Assembly (NCBI GenBank): GCA_003248965.1
Contig: QFQU01000004.1
Span: 124,001 to 188,000 of the forward strand
Origin: Brevundimonas sp.
GTDB taxonomy: Bacteria > Pseudomonadota > Alphaproteobacteria > Caulobacterales > Caulobacteraceae
Length of the DNA stretch: 64,000 bases
Direction: 5' to 3'
The notes under the pieces were generated by a model. That model worked only from the letters and a program-made list of their open reading frames with translations, was not told the DNA's origin and made no database searches. Numbering within the stretch: the stretch's first letter is position 1; every line of letters starts with the position of its first letter. The position numbers and the translations under genes are program-made. Below are positions 1 to 8,310 of the stretch, piece after piece.

Positions 1-1363
1 TGACCCCGCCCTTGACGGTCCAGACCTCGGACGGGTTCCAGACCAGATAGGCGCGGGGGCTGAAATGGGCGCCGAAGGTCGAATGGTCGTCGTGGCGAGC
101 GCCGACCGTCAGGGCCAGGGCGTCGGTGAACCGCCATTCGTCCTCGGCGAAGACGGCCCATTGGGTGTGGCGGAAGGCGCCGGACACCACGCCGTCGGTC
201 ATCTCGGCCTCCCAGTGCTGGCCGCCGATGGTGAAGGTGTGCGCCCCCCACTGCGAGAACAGCTTGCTGTCGAGGATGCGGTTCTCGCTCTCAAGGGTGC
301 GGGGGCCGCCCGCGCCGGCTACGCCATTGGGGATGATGCGGCCCTTCGTTTCCGTCCGGCCCACCGAATAGTTGGATTCCAGCACGCCGAAGGGCAGGCG
401 CCAGTTGTGGGCGACGGCGAACTGGTCGCGGTTGAATTCCAGGAATTTGTCGTAGCCGCCGGCGGTGGTCGCCGTGCCCATCTGGCCCTTGGAGTTATCG
501 TACCACTGACGCGCCACATCGGCGTCGATCCACAGGTCGTGGTCGGGGTGCAGGTCGAAGGCCAGGCGGGCGCCGGCGGACCAGATCCGGTTGGCGGTGG
601 CGCTGCGGCCGAAGCCGGTCACGGGCGCCTCGGCGCTGGAAACGTCCTGGAAGGTCAGGCGCGACTGTTCGCGCTCAGAACGCGAGGCGCGCAGCGACAG
701 GCCGACGCGGTCCTTGATCAGGGGGCCGGCCAGATAGAGGTCGCCGCCCCGGATCGGGCCGAATTCGTCATCGCCCTGGACGGTGTAATGGGCGGTCGCC
801 GCGCCGACCCAGCGATCGCCGATCTTGCGCGTGATGATGTTGACCACCCCGCCCATGGCGTCCGAACCATAGAGGGTGGAGACGGGGCCGCGCACCACCT
901 CGACCCGTTCGATGGCCGATACGGGAGGCAGGAAACTGGTCGCGGTCTCGCCGAAGCCGTTGGGCGTGACGCTGCCGGCCGTGTTCTGGCGGCGGCCGTC
1001 GATCAGGATCAGGGTGTAGTCCGAACCCATGCCCCGGATGTTGATGGTCTGGCCGCCCGACTTGCCGACGGCCGCGCCGGTGTCGACGCCTTCGACCGTG
1101 TTCAGGATCTCGGCGATGGAGACCGCGCGCGTCTCTTCGATCTCGGCGCGGGGCAGGACGCTGATCGAGGCCGGGGCCTGGTTGATCCGTTGCTCGAACC
1201 CGGCCGCCGTGACCACCACCTCGCCCAGTTCCGCCACGGGCGCCGCTGGTCCCCGTGACTGGTCGTCGGCGGCCGGATTCGCCTGGGCGGCGACGCCGGC
1301 GGAGGTCAGCATGAGAACGAAGGCGGCGCCGGACAGCAGCCGGGCGCGGGTCGAGACGGTCAT
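1..1363 (-). CDS. TonB-dependent receptor, 3' end beyond window
   Basis: Outer-membrane receptor for active uptake of a chelated ligand such as a siderophore or cobalamin. About 454 residues are visible, read leftward off the window edge. The N-terminus is a signal peptide (MTVSTRARLLSGAAFVLM, then an AQA cleavage region). A plug domain follows from about residue 48: VVVTAAGFEQR, then ASISVLPRAEIEE, NIRGMGSDYTLILIDGRR and VEVVRGPVSTLYGSDAMGG, which are the classic plug motifs. The early strands of the beta barrel come next. The C-terminal barrel is missing only because the window ends. The ligand cannot be read from this part. A weak Fur-like box lies just upstream, so iron regulation is possible. 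Confidence 0.93.
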   Translation of the reverse strand, partial: MTVSTRARLLSGAAFVLMLTSAGVAAQANPAADDQSRGPAAPVAELGEVVVTAAGFEQRINQAPASISVLPRAEIEETRAVSIAEILNTVEGVDTGAAVGKSGGQTINIRGMGSDYTLILIDGRRQNTAGSVTPNGFGETATSFLPPVSAIERVEVVRGPVSTLYGSDAMGGVVNIITRKIGDRWVGAATAHYTVQGDDEFGPIRGGDLYLAGPLIKDRVGLSLRASRSEREQSRLTFQDVSSAEAPVTGFGRSATANRIWSAGARLAFDLHPDHDLWIDADVARQWYDNSKGQMGTATTAGGYDKFLEFNRDQFAVAHNWRLPFGVLESNYSVGRTETKGRIIPNGVAGAGGPRTLESENRILDSKLFSQWGAHTFTIGGQHWEAEMTDGVVSGAFRHTQWAVFAEDEWRFTDALALTVGARHDDHSTFGAHFSPRAYLVWNPSEVWTVKGGV

Positions 1364-1391
1364 AAGCAGAAAGGCCCCTTATTTGCGAGCG

Positions 1392-1411
1392 CCTCTCAAC
1401 ATCATTCGCAA
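1392..1411 (-). promoter_or_regulatory. Possible Fur-type operator upstream of TonB receptor
   Basis: Read on the minus strand, the stretch begins TTGCGAATGATGTTGAGAGG, 29 to 48 bases before the receptor start. The half TGCGAATGAT resembles alphaproteobacterial Fur sites, but the second half is degenerate. This is pattern similarity only; the position fits a repressor site in the promoter. Confidence 0.3.
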
Positions 1412-1503
1412 GCTTGACCAAGGGGGGTGCGCCCATCGGTCGCAAGGAAGTCGGCATGGCTGCGCCGCTGGTCAGGACGGCGGGGCGGGCCTAGAAGGAC
1501 GAC

Positions 1504-1707
1504 ATGCAGTTGATCGACATCCTGATCGCCCTCGCCATCCTGGCCGTGACCGTCACCCTGGGGCTGGGGCTCTATTCGCTGTTCCGAGGCGGCGACTATG
1601 CGCGGACCCATTCCAACCGGTTGATGCGGCTGCGCGTGGCTCTGCAGGCCGTGGCGGTGCTGCTGCTGGTGGGCGGCATGGTGTGGAAGGCGACCAGCGG
1701 AGGATAG
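1504..1707 (+). CDS. HIG1-domain twin transmembrane protein
   Basis: A 67-residue inner-membrane protein with two hydrophobic helices (about residues 5-26 and 44-62) joined by a basic loop containing RTHSNRLMRLRVALQ. The loop plus second helix matches the HIG1 (hypoxia-induced) domain. Mitochondrial HIG1 proteins associate with cytochrome oxidase, but bacterial roles are poorly known. It ends three bases before the PduO-type adenosyltransferase start and is probably co-transcribed with it. Confidence 0.75.
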   Translation: MQLIDILIALAILAVTVTLGLGLYSLFRGGDYARTHSNRLMRLRVALQAVAVLLLVGGMVWKATSGG

Positions 1708-1710
1708 GTC

Positions 1711-2283
1711 ATGGTGACGCTGAACAAGATCTACACGCGCGCCGGCGACGAGGGCCGCACACGCCTGGCTTCCGGCGCGCCCGTGTCCAAGACGGACCGC
1801 CGGGTCGAAGCCTATGGCGCGGTGGACGAGTTGAACGCCGTCATCGGCGTGGCCCGACTGAACAGCGGTCAGAACGACCGGATCGACGCCATGCTGGGCC
1901 GTATCCAGAACGAGCTGTTCGACCTGGGCGCCGACCTGGCCACCCCGCTGGACCCGCCCCCCGCCTGGGAGGCGCTGCGCATCCTGGACAGCCAGGTCGA
2001 GCGATTGGAGCGCGAGATCGACTGGATGAACGAGAGCCTGAAGCCGCTGGACAGCTTCATCTTGCCGGGCGGTTCGCCCCTATCGGCCCACCTTCACGTC
2101 GCCCGCACCTTTTGCCGCCGGGCCGAGCGCGAGGCCGTGCGCCTGATGGAAGGCGGATCCGAGGTGAACCCGGCGGCGGTGAAATATCTGAACCGCCTGT
2201 CCGATCACCTGTTCGTCGCCGGCCGTCGCGCCAACGCCAACGGGGCCGACGACGTCAAATGGAAGCCTGGCGCGACGCGCTGA
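1711..2283 (+). CDS. pduO: Cob(I)alamin adenosyltransferase, PduO type
   Basis: Transfers the adenosyl group of ATP to cob(I)alamin or a corrinoid precursor to make adenosylcobalamin. The 190 residues match the usual PduO length. The N-terminal ATP-binding signature is clear (LNKIYTRAGDEGRTRLASG), as is the helical core with VEAYGAVDELNAVIG, ARTFCRRAEREAV and YLNRLSDHLFVAGRRAN. It follows the HIG1 gene by 3 bases and precedes etfBA, from which it is separated by a small convergent gene. Confidence 0.93.
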   Translation: MVTLNKIYTRAGDEGRTRLASGAPVSKTDRRVEAYGAVDELNAVIGVARLNSGQNDRIDAMLGRIQNELFDLGADLATPLDPPPAWEALRILDSQVERLEREIDWMNESLKPLDSFILPGGSPLSAHLHVARTFCRRAEREAVRLMEGGSEVNPAAVKYLNRLSDHLFVAGRRANANGADDVKWKPGATR

Positions 2284-2292
2284 TCTTTCCCA

Positions 2293-2637
2293 TCAGGTCG
2301 CCGGGCGGGCGGCGGCCAGGGCGGCCTTCTGGCGTTCGACCTCGGCGGCGCGGGCGCGGTCCTGGGCGGCCAGTTCGCTTTCGATGCGCACCAGTTCGCG
2401 GTTCTTCTCTTCGGAGGCCTGGGCGCGCGAGACGCCGATGGGCCGGCCGGTGATCTGGGCGATGGAGATGGGCTGGGCGCAGATGCGATTGTCCATGTCG
2501 TACCATTTGCCGGCCGCCTCGCAGCGTTTACCGGGCGCGACCCAGTAATCCTGCAAGGCGAAAATGCCGATGACCGCCAGGCCGAAGACGCCCGCGAACA
2601 GCATCGCCAGGCGGGGAAAGGTCAGAAAACGCTTCAT
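2293..2637 (-). CDS. Small membrane-anchored hypothetical protein
   Basis: A 114-residue protein starting MKRFLTFPRLAM. One N-terminal transmembrane helix (about residues 8-27) is followed by a soluble part with two cysteines (GKRCEAAGKWYDMDNRICAQP) and a charged C-terminal helix rich in E, R and A that may form a coiled coil. An upstream in-frame start would add 47 residues of non-hydrophobic sequence, so I chose the ATG just before the helix. No family recognised. It converges on the PduO gene. Confidence 0.7.
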   Translation of the reverse strand: MKRFLTFPRLAMLFAGVFGLAVIGIFALQDYWVAPGKRCEAAGKWYDMDNRICAQPISIAQITGRPIGVSRAQASEEKNRELVRIESELAAQDRARAAEVERQKAALAAARPAT

Positions 2638-2755
2638 GTCTCGGTCCGCTGGGGCGGGTCCGGCCTTGAAACCTGACGCCGCGTTACATTGACAGGCCTT
2701 CGCGACCGCTCCATGTCCTCTGCCCACACATTCAGGCGATTTCACGGATAGACCC

Positions 2756-3520
2756 ATGAAGGTACTCGTCCCCGTCAAACGGGTGATCGACTATAACGTC
2801 AAGGCCCGCGTCAAGGCGGACCAGTCGGGCGTCGATCTGGCCAACGTCAAAATGAGCATGAACCCCTTCGACGAGATCGCCGTCGAAGAGGCGGTTCGTC
2901 TCAAGGAAGGCAAGGAACACCATGCCGCCGGCACGGCGACGGAAATCGTCGTGGTCTCCATCGGCGTGACCCAGGCCCAGGAAACCATCCGCACGGCCCT
3001 GGCCATGGGCGCGGATCGCGGCCTGCTGATCCAGTCGGATACGGATCTTGAGCCGCTGGCGGTCGCCAAGCTGCTGAAGGCGGTGGTCGACGAGGAGAAG
3101 CCCGATCTGGTCCTGATGGGCAAACAGTCCATCGACGGCGACAATAATGCGGTGGGCCAGATGCTGGCCGCCCTCCTGGACTGGCCCCAGGCGACCTTCG
3201 CCGGCAAGCTGGTCATCGACGGCGGCAAGGCCACGGTGACGCGCGAAGTGGATGGCGGCCTGCAGACGATCGCGGCCGACCTGCCCGCCGTGGTGACGGT
3301 GGACCTGCGGCTGAATACGCCGCGCTATGCGTCGCTGCCCAACATCATGAAGGCCAAGAAGAAGGAGATCGCGGTCAAGGCGGTCGCCGACTACGGCGTC
3401 GATGTCGCCGACCGACTGAAAGTCCTCAAGGTCACGGAGCCGCCCAAGCGTTCCGCCGGGGTCAAGGTCGCCGACGCCGCCGAACTGGTTTCCAAGCTCA
3501 AGTCCGCGGGAGCGCTGTAA
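2756..3520 (+). CDS. etfB: Electron transfer flavoprotein beta subunit
   Basis: Beta subunit of the FAD- and AMP-containing electron transfer flavoprotein, which passes electrons from acyl-CoA dehydrogenases to ETF-ubiquinone oxidoreductase. The 254 residues are family length. Visible signatures are MKVLVPVKRVIDYNVKARV at the N-terminus, MNPFDEIAVEEAVRLKEG, the nucleotide-binding core DLVLMGKQSIDGDNNAVGQM and the conserved KAKKKEI near residue 200. etfA follows after a single base, so the pair is one transcript. Confidence 0.97.
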   Translation: MKVLVPVKRVIDYNVKARVKADQSGVDLANVKMSMNPFDEIAVEEAVRLKEGKEHHAAGTATEIVVVSIGVTQAQETIRTALAMGADRGLLIQSDTDLEPLAVAKLLKAVVDEEKPDLVLMGKQSIDGDNNAVGQMLAALLDWPQATFAGKLVIDGGKATVTREVDGGLQTIAADLPAVVTVDLRLNTPRYASLPNIMKAKKKEIAVKAVADYGVDVADRLKVLKVTEPPKRSAGVKVADAAELVSKLKSAGAL

Positions 3521-3521
3521 T

Positions 3522-4451
3522 ATGGCTGTCCTCGTCATCGCCGATCACGACGGTTCGACCGTTCGCGACACCACCAACAAGACCGTGACCGCGGCCCTGG
3601 CCCTGTCGCCTGACGTCGATGTTCTGGTCGTGGGGCAGGGCGCACAGGCCGCCGCCGACAGCGCCGCCAAGATCGCGGGCGTCCGCAAGGTGCTGCTGGC
3701 CGAAAGCGCCGGTCTGGGCCACGGCCTGGCCGAGGCGGTCGAGGCGACCGTCGTGCCGCTGGCCGCTGAGTATGACGCGATCCTGACCCCGGCCTCGACC
3801 GACGGCAAGAATTTCGCGCCGCGCATCGCCGCCAAGCTGGACGTGGCCCCGATCTCCGACATCGTCGAGGTCGTGTCCCCCGACACCTTCGTGCGGCCCA
3901 TCTATGCGGGCAATGCGCTGGAGACGGTGCAGTCGTCCGACGCCAAGAAGGTCATCACGGTTCGTCCGACGGCCTTCAACGCCGCCGCCGAAGGCGGTTC
4001 GGCCTCGGTCGAATCCGTCGCCGGCGCCGATGCGCCCAAGACCGCCTTCGTCTCGGAGGAAATGGTCAAGTCGGACCGTCCCGAACTGGGCGCCGCAAAG
4101 ATCATCGTTTCGGGCGGCCGGGCCCTGGGTTCGGCGGAAGAGTTCCATGCCGTCATGGAGCCCCTGGCCGACAAGCTGGGCGCCGCCATCGGCGCCTCGC
4201 GCGCGGCGGTCGATGCGGGCTATGCGCCCAACGACTATCAGGTCGGTCAGACCGGCAAGGTGGTCGCGCCCCAGCTCTATGTCGCCATCGGCATCTCGGG
4301 CGCCATCCAGCACCTGGCGGGGATGAAGGACTCCAAGACCATCGTCGCCATCAACAAGGACCCCGACGCTCCGATCTTCCAGGTCGCGGATTACGGCCTG
4401 GTCGCCGACTACAAGACCGCCGTGCCCGAACTGATGGCCGCCCTGGGCTGA
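3522..4451 (+). CDS. etfA: Electron transfer flavoprotein alpha subunit
   Basis: Alpha subunit of ETF, carrying most of the FAD site. It has 309 residues. The C-terminal FAD domain shows the signature YQVGQTGKVVAPQLYVAIG, then SGAIQHLAGMKDSKTIVAIN and DPDAPIFQVADYGLVADY. It starts one base after the etfB stop, and a strong hairpin terminator follows. The pair serves beta-oxidation, in keeping with the thiolase and enoyl-CoA hydratase elsewhere in the window. Confidence 0.97.
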   Translation: MAVLVIADHDGSTVRDTTNKTVTAALALSPDVDVLVVGQGAQAAADSAAKIAGVRKVLLAESAGLGHGLAEAVEATVVPLAAEYDAILTPASTDGKNFAPRIAAKLDVAPISDIVEVVSPDTFVRPIYAGNALETVQSSDAKKVITVRPTAFNAAAEGGSASVESVAGADAPKTAFVSEEMVKSDRPELGAAKIIVSGGRALGSAEEFHAVMEPLADKLGAAIGASRAAVDAGYAPNDYQVGQTGKVVAPQLYVAIGISGAIQHLAGMKDSKTIVAINKDPDAPIFQVADYGLVADYKTAVPELMAALG

Positions 4452-4478
4452 GGCCCGGTCCGCCAAATCGATAGGGAG

Positions 4479-4509
4479 GGGCGCGACGTCGGACGTCGCG
4501 CCCTTCTTC
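4479..4509 (+). terminator. Rho-independent terminator after etfBA
   Basis: Perfect 11-bp stem GGGCGCGACGT / ACGTCGCGCCC with a 3-base CGG loop, followed by TTCTTCG. It lies 28 bases after the etfA stop. Confidence 0.8.
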
Positions 4510-4513
4510 GTCT

Positions 4514-4816
4514 GTGAAACCGCCCATGGCCCAACTGCCGATCAAGCTTCAGCCCGGCGCCGCCGCCGACCGGATCGACGGCTGGGACGCCGATCCCGAC
4601 GGTCGACGCGTGCTGAAGGTCCGCGTGCGCGCGCGCCCGGTGGACGGAGAGGCCAACGTCGCCCTGATCAAACTGCTGGCCAAGGCCATGGGCGTGCCGA
4701 AGTCGTCGCTGACCCTCGCGCGCGGCGGCCAGTCGCGCCTGAAGATGATCACAGTCGAAGGATTGGACGAGGCTACGCTGGCCCAGCGTCTGAACGGGAT
4801 CGTCCGTGCGGACTGA
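4514..4816 (+). CDS. DUF167 (YggU-like) protein
   Basis: A 100-residue protein of the DUF167 family. It shows the family pattern of a beta-alpha fold with LKVRVRARPVDGEANVALIK and LLAKAMGVPKSSLTLARGGQ followed by SRLKMITVEG. Biochemical role is unknown. The start may be the first ATG or the internal one four codons later (MAQLPIKL). It sits just after the etfA terminator, so it probably has its own promoter. Confidence 0.85.
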   Translation: MKPPMAQLPIKLQPGAAADRIDGWDADPDGRRVLKVRVRARPVDGEANVALIKLLAKAMGVPKSSLTLARGGQSRLKMITVEGLDEATLAQRLNGIVRAD

Positions 4817-4852
4817 GCATTAGCCTGTGCGAAAGACGAACAGGGATTGCTC

Positions 4853-5050
4853 ATGACCGAAGCTCGCATTCTTCACGCTCGCAGCGGCGTCGTGCTCGAA
4901 CACCGCGACGACGGCTATCGCCTGACCAGCCTCCGCTTGGAAGCCGCGCGTGATTTCAACGACCTGGCCACGGCCGAACAGGCCTTCGACGCCGAGGTCC
5001 TCGCCTCCGAGAACGACCCCGAGATCGTATCCCGCCTGGGCGGCGCCTGA
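4853..5050 (+). CDS. Small hypothetical protein
   Basis: A 65-residue acidic protein, MTEARILHARSGVVLEHRDD at the N-terminus, ending EIVSRLGGA. No transmembrane segment or motif. Codon use matches its neighbours. It is the last chromosomal gene before the island; its stop lies 20 bases left of the duplicated tRNA end at 5071. An in-frame TTG two codons earlier is possible, but ATG with the upstream CAGGG is preferred. Confidence 0.55.
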   Translation: MTEARILHARSGVVLEHRDDGYRLTSLRLEAARDFNDLATAEQAFDAEVLASENDPEIVSRLGGA

Positions 5051-5070
5051 AGCGGCTGCTGCGAAGAGTA

Positions 5071-5085
5071 ATGGCGCACCCGACA
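5071..5085 (+). repeat. Left attachment-site core (attL-like)
   Basis: ATGGCGCACCCGACA, identical to the 3' end of the tRNA-Arg gene at 9193-9207. The rest of a tRNA is not present here, so this is the duplicated core left by integration. Confidence 0.7.
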
Positions 5086-5133
5086 CGGGGAAAACCGGGG
5101 TCCGCAGACGTTCGCCAGGGTCCGACCTTGTCT

Positions 5134-5160
5134 TTGTATTTCAACAAGATTTGGTATAAT
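5134..5160 (+). promoter_or_regulatory. Candidate promoter for the island integrase
   Basis: TTGTAT, 15 bases, then a perfect TATAAT at 5155-5160, in an AT-rich stretch unlike the surrounding chromosome. It lies about 80 bases upstream of the integrase ATG. The spacing is slightly short. Confidence 0.35.
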
Positions 5161-5204
5161 TTGTTCGCTTACGTTTCGCTCCGTTCGGCGCAATCCGCGT
5201 CAGC

Positions 5205-5225
5205 TGTTGGGGTGAATGTTAGGGT
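5205..5225 (+). repeat. Candidate integrase arm-type site, left end
   Basis: Pattern TGTTGGGG-N4-TGTTAGGGT. The same 17 fixed bases with the same spacing occur at 9118-9138 inside the right end, and a looser copy is at 9005-9034. Placement inside both termini of an integrase-type island fits arm-binding sites. Confidence 0.5.
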
Positions 5226-5239
5226 GGATTTTGTGTCTT

Positions 5240-5960
5240 ATGAAGACCCGTTCGTTCTCCTGCCGGGCGATCAACAAGCTTTCGGCTCGCAGGGTCGCCA
5301 CCTTGAGCGCGCCGGGCCGTCATAGCGACGGCAACAACCTCTATCTGGTGATCGATCCCAGCGGGGCCAAACGTTGGGCCTTCATCTATCGTGCGAAGCG
5401 ATCCGGTGTCCCTGGGCTGGCAAGCTGAGGGAAATGGGTGTGGGCTCGATCAAGGGCGTCGATCTCAAACGCGCCCGCGAACTGGCCGTCGAAGCCCATG
5501 CCCTTCTGGCGGCAGGCGTGGATCCGATTTCGGCGCGGCAGTCTCGCAGGGCGATCCCCACCTTCGGTGAAGCGGCGGATAGCTGGATGGCGGACAAGGC
5601 GGGTGAGTTCCGCTCGCCCAAAAGCCTCGAACGCTGGAAGCGGGCGCTGACCGTGCATGCGGCCGCCCTGCGGGACATCCGGGTCGATGGCGTGACGACC
5701 GAGGACGTGTTGGCGGTTCTCAAGCCGATCTGGTCGGTGAAGGCCGAAACGGCGAAAATGGCCCGAGGCTACATCGAGCAGGTGCTGAACGCCGCCAAGG
5801 CTCAGGGCTGGCGGACCGGGGAGAACCCGGCGCGATGGGCGGGCCACATGGATCAATTGCTGCCGAAGGTGTCCCGCCTCCAGCGCGGTCATCACAAGGC
5901 GATGGCGTTTGAGACCATCCCTGCGCTGATGGCGGACCTTCGTGAGCAGGAATCCAAACA
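5240..5960 (+). pseudogene. Tyrosine recombinase (P4-type integrase), frameshifted and truncated
   Basis: Remnant of a phage-type tyrosine integrase. The N-terminal arm-binding domain reads NKLSARRVATL, then GRHSDGNNLYLVIDPSGAKR and WAFIYR. The frame is lost near 5400-5420, where a stop follows GVPGLAS. Homology resumes in the next frame with GKLREMGVGSIKGVDLKRAR and continues through the core-binding domain (FGEAADSWMADKAGEF, NPARWAGHMDQLLPK, RGHHKAMAFETIPALMADLR). It breaks off near 5950, before the catalytic domain, so the catalytic Arg, His and Tyr are all absent. It is inactive, which fits a fixed island. Confidence 0.85.
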
Positions 5961-6300
5961 GTGCATCTGTCGCGTGGCCACGCCACCCTTCACAGGGATA
6001 CGGCGGCCCAATGGCGACGGTTCCAATACATATCGAAGGGGCTTAATCCTGATGAACCGACGCCGATATGGGATCGCGACAAGGGCACGATACTGGCTGC
6101 TGATTTGATCAGTCAGCGTGTTGAGAAGACTGGACTGGTCGTGGGCCAGCGGTCGGGATCGTCGCGGGCGTTAAGCGCGAAGCGAGGGCTGGAAGTTGCA
6201 GACCATCCCAACTGGCCGCCCGCGATGACCGCTAACGGCAAGCCCTTCTACGATGATCGCTATCTGGTCTCAGGACGGTTGGGTAGTTATCATTGCCTAG
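5961..6300 (+). other. Unassigned island segment with an orphan ORF remnant
   Basis: About 340 bases between the broken integrase and the HxlR gene. One frame stays open here and reads RDTAAQWRRFQYISKGLNPD, later PIWDRDKGTILAADLISQRV and PAMTANGKPFYDDRYL. It has no convincing start, runs on into the antisense of HxlR, and matches no family I recognise. Probably leftover coding sequence of the original element. Confidence 0.35.
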
Positions 6301-6717
6301 TCATCCAGCGACCGCTTTGTCGCGGCTGTCGAAGGCGCTCTGCGCCGCCGAAATCTCTTCGAGGTGATCGATCGCCCAGCCCGCCAAGGCCAGAACCGGC
6401 TGTTGAAGCGAATGTCCCAGAGGCGTGAGGGCGTAGTCGACCCTAGGGGGAATGGTCGGCGTCACGGTTCTGGAGATCAGGCCATCACGCTCAAGGCTTC
6501 GCAGGGTCAGCGTCAGCATCCGCTGGGAGATGGCCTCGATCTCGCGCCTCAACTCCGAAAAGCGGTGCGGCCCTCGCGATAGGGTGGCGACGACCAGCAC
6601 GCTCCATTTGTCGCCGACGCGCTGGAGGACATTGCTCACGCCCCTGCATCGCGCGCTTTCAGGGTCGAAACATTCGAGACCGATCTCCGGCAATCCAGCC
6701 ATGTCAGTATCATCCAT
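6301..6717 (-). CDS. HxlR-family transcriptional regulator
   Basis: A 138-residue winged-helix regulator. The core reads VLQRVGDKWSVLVVATLSRG, RFSELRREIEAISQRMLTLT and LRSLERDGLI, ending with the family pattern YALTPLGHSL. Two cysteines (residues 16 and 24) precede the first helix, where redox-sensing HxlR proteins such as B. subtilis YodB carry theirs. It is divergent from azoR across 94 bases, so it most likely controls the azoR-pirin cassette. Sensing of quinones or other electrophiles is an inference from the family and the neighbours. Confidence 0.92.
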   Translation of the reverse strand: MDDTDMAGLPEIGLECFDPESARCRGVSNVLQRVGDKWSVLVVATLSRGPHRFSELRREIEAISQRMLTLTLRSLERDGLISRTVTPTIPPRVDYALTPLGHSLQQPVLALAGWAIDHLEEISAAQSAFDSRDKAVAG

Positions 6718-6811
6718 GTGCGTAGGGCAGATAATTGTGCCTCCTTGTGGGGCATTTCAGGGCGGTTATCTAGCGTGCGTTGGTTACTCCCCCATACCGC
6801 AAAGGCGCGTC
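6718..6811. promoter_or_regulatory. Divergent promoter region between hxlR and azoR
   Basis: This 94-base gap must hold promoters for both directions. AGATAA at 6729-6734 and TTATCT at 6766-6771 form a widely spaced inverted pair. I see no clear HxlR palindrome. Confidence 0.4.
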
Positions 6812-7366
6812 ATGAAAATCCTTCATATCGACAGCAGCATTTCGGGTCCGGAAAGCGTCAGTCGAAAACTCTCTCTCGCCGCCGTCGAGAAGCTGCAGGC
6901 CGAACATCCTGAGGCGGACGTCGTCTATCGCGATCTGGGCGCGGAGCCGCTGCCGCACCTCAGCCTGGCTGACCTGTCCGATCATCAGCTTGTCGACGAA
7001 TTCCTGTCGGCCGATGCAATCGTGCTCGGCGCGCCGATGTATAATTTCACCGTTCCAACCAACCTCAAGGCTTGGCTGGATCGCATCGCCATCGCCGGAA
7101 AGACGTTCCAGTACGCCGCAAACGGACCTTCCGGACTGGCCGGTGGAAGAAAAGTCATCGTGGCGTCGACGCGGGGCGGATTCTACGGTCCGGAGTCTCC
7201 GATCACGAGCTACGAACTTCAGGATCGCTACCTCAAGACCTTCTTCGGCTTCTTGGGCGTGACGGACCTGACGTTCGTCAACGCCGAGGGTCTGGGAATG
7301 GGTCCCGAGCAGAAGAGCCGCGCCGTTCAGGATGCGATGACGGCTGTCGAAAATCTGGCCGTCTGA
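6812..7366 (+). CDS. azoR: FMN-dependent NADH:quinone oxidoreductase / azoreductase
   Basis: A 184-residue flavodoxin-like enzyme that reduces quinones and azo compounds with NAD(P)H using FMN. The N-terminus MKILHIDSSISGPESVSRKL is the FMN phosphate-binding loop. APMYNFTVPTNLKAWLDRIA and GKTFQYAANGPSGLAGGRK are the family active-site signatures. The ATG at 6812 gives the normal N-terminus; the longer frame upstream is not coding. The pirin gene follows after 14 bases, suggesting one operon. Confidence 0.95.
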   Translation: MKILHIDSSISGPESVSRKLSLAAVEKLQAEHPEADVVYRDLGAEPLPHLSLADLSDHQLVDEFLSADAIVLGAPMYNFTVPTNLKAWLDRIAIAGKTFQYAANGPSGLAGGRKVIVASTRGGFYGPESPITSYELQDRYLKTFFGFLGVTDLTFVNAEGLGMGPEQKSRAVQDAMTAVENLAV

Positions 7367-7380
7367 CGGAGACCGAGCCG

Positions 7381-8229
7381 ATGACCCTGTCCTTTTCGTC
7401 GCCGATCAGACCTGCCGTTCGAGGCGACGGCGCCATACTGGCGGTCCAGAGCTTCGATCTGCTGGCGCAAGGCCTGACCCAATCGCCGCTCGTCATGTTC
7501 GACGACTTCACCGTTCGGGGCCATCCGTTCGGGCCCCACCCCCATGCGGGATTCTCGGCGGTGACCTATGTCTTCCCGGACTCGCCGGGCCGGCTCAGAA
7601 GTCGCGACTCTCTCGGCAACGACCATATCGTCGGACCGGGCGGCATCGTCTGGACGCAGGCCGCCGACGGACTGATGCATGAGGAACTGCTGGCTGATCC
7701 CGAAAAGAGCCTTCACGGTCTGCAGTTTTTCGTGAACCTGACCGGCGACAACAAGTCCGCGGCCCCGGAGGTCTTCGCGCTTGAGGCGGACCGTCTGCCG
7801 GTCTGGACCGGCCCGGACGGCGCACGGGTCCGCATCGTCGTGGGCGACTATGAAGGACTCGTCTCGCCGCTGGCGCCGCTGGAGCCGTTCCGCCTGCTGG
7901 ACCTCGATCTCGGGCAAGGTCTGGATATCGATCAGGCCGACGGCGAGTTCGGCACGGTCTATGCGCGACAGGGCCCCGTCGATCTCATTCACAAGGGCGT
8001 CGTTCGAAGGATCGAGTCAGGCTGCGCGATGGCGTTCGAAGGGGCGGGAAGGGTGCGTCTGGAAAGCCTCGGCGGCGGACAGGCTCTCTATCTCGCCGGA
8101 CTCTCCAACGCCGACACGGTCGTTCAACACGGCCCTTTCATCATGCGCGACTCTGCAGAGATCAATCGTGCGATCAGCCGGTATCACCAAGGCCATATGG
8201 GCCAGTTATCCCCTCTCGGCGCTCACTGA
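7381..8229 (+). CDS. Pirin family protein
   Basis: A 282-residue bicupin of the pirin family. The N-terminal cupin shows the metal-binding pattern FGPHPHAGFSAVTYVF, then GPGGIVWTQAADGLMHEE and LHGLQFFVNL. Bacterial pirins are iron-binding; some (E. coli YhhW) have quercetinase activity. It lies 14 bases after azoR, which suggests a shared role in handling quinones or flavonoids. The second cupin (C-terminal half) is more divergent, as usual. Confidence 0.93.
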   Translation: MTLSFSSPIRPAVRGDGAILAVQSFDLLAQGLTQSPLVMFDDFTVRGHPFGPHPHAGFSAVTYVFPDSPGRLRSRDSLGNDHIVGPGGIVWTQAADGLMHEELLADPEKSLHGLQFFVNLTGDNKSAAPEVFALEADRLPVWTGPDGARVRIVVGDYEGLVSPLAPLEPFRLLDLDLGQGLDIDQADGEFGTVYARQGPVDLIHKGVVRRIESGCAMAFEGAGRVRLESLGGGQALYLAGLSNADTVVQHGPFIMRDSAEINRAISRYHQGHMGQLSPLGAH

Positions 8230-8310
8230 AGACGACGTCCGTACATCCGTGGCGTCAGACCGCCGACATCCGCTAAAATAGCCCCAGCGACAAGTTCTGA
8301 AGGAACCATC

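Noticed and set aside
65..1258. Long plus-strand frame over the TonB receptor
   Set aside because: The minus strand shows clear plug and barrel motifs. The plus frame has Gly/Asp/Arg-rich shadow composition.
1364..1503. A cobalamin riboswitch before the TonB receptor or the PduO-type gene
   Set aside because: The gap is only 140 bases and shows no B12-box-like core or the needed set of stems.
2293..2778. Longer form of the small membrane protein gene
   Set aside because: The extra 47 residues overlap the etfB start and lack any signal. The ATG at 2637 puts the membrane helix at the N-terminus.
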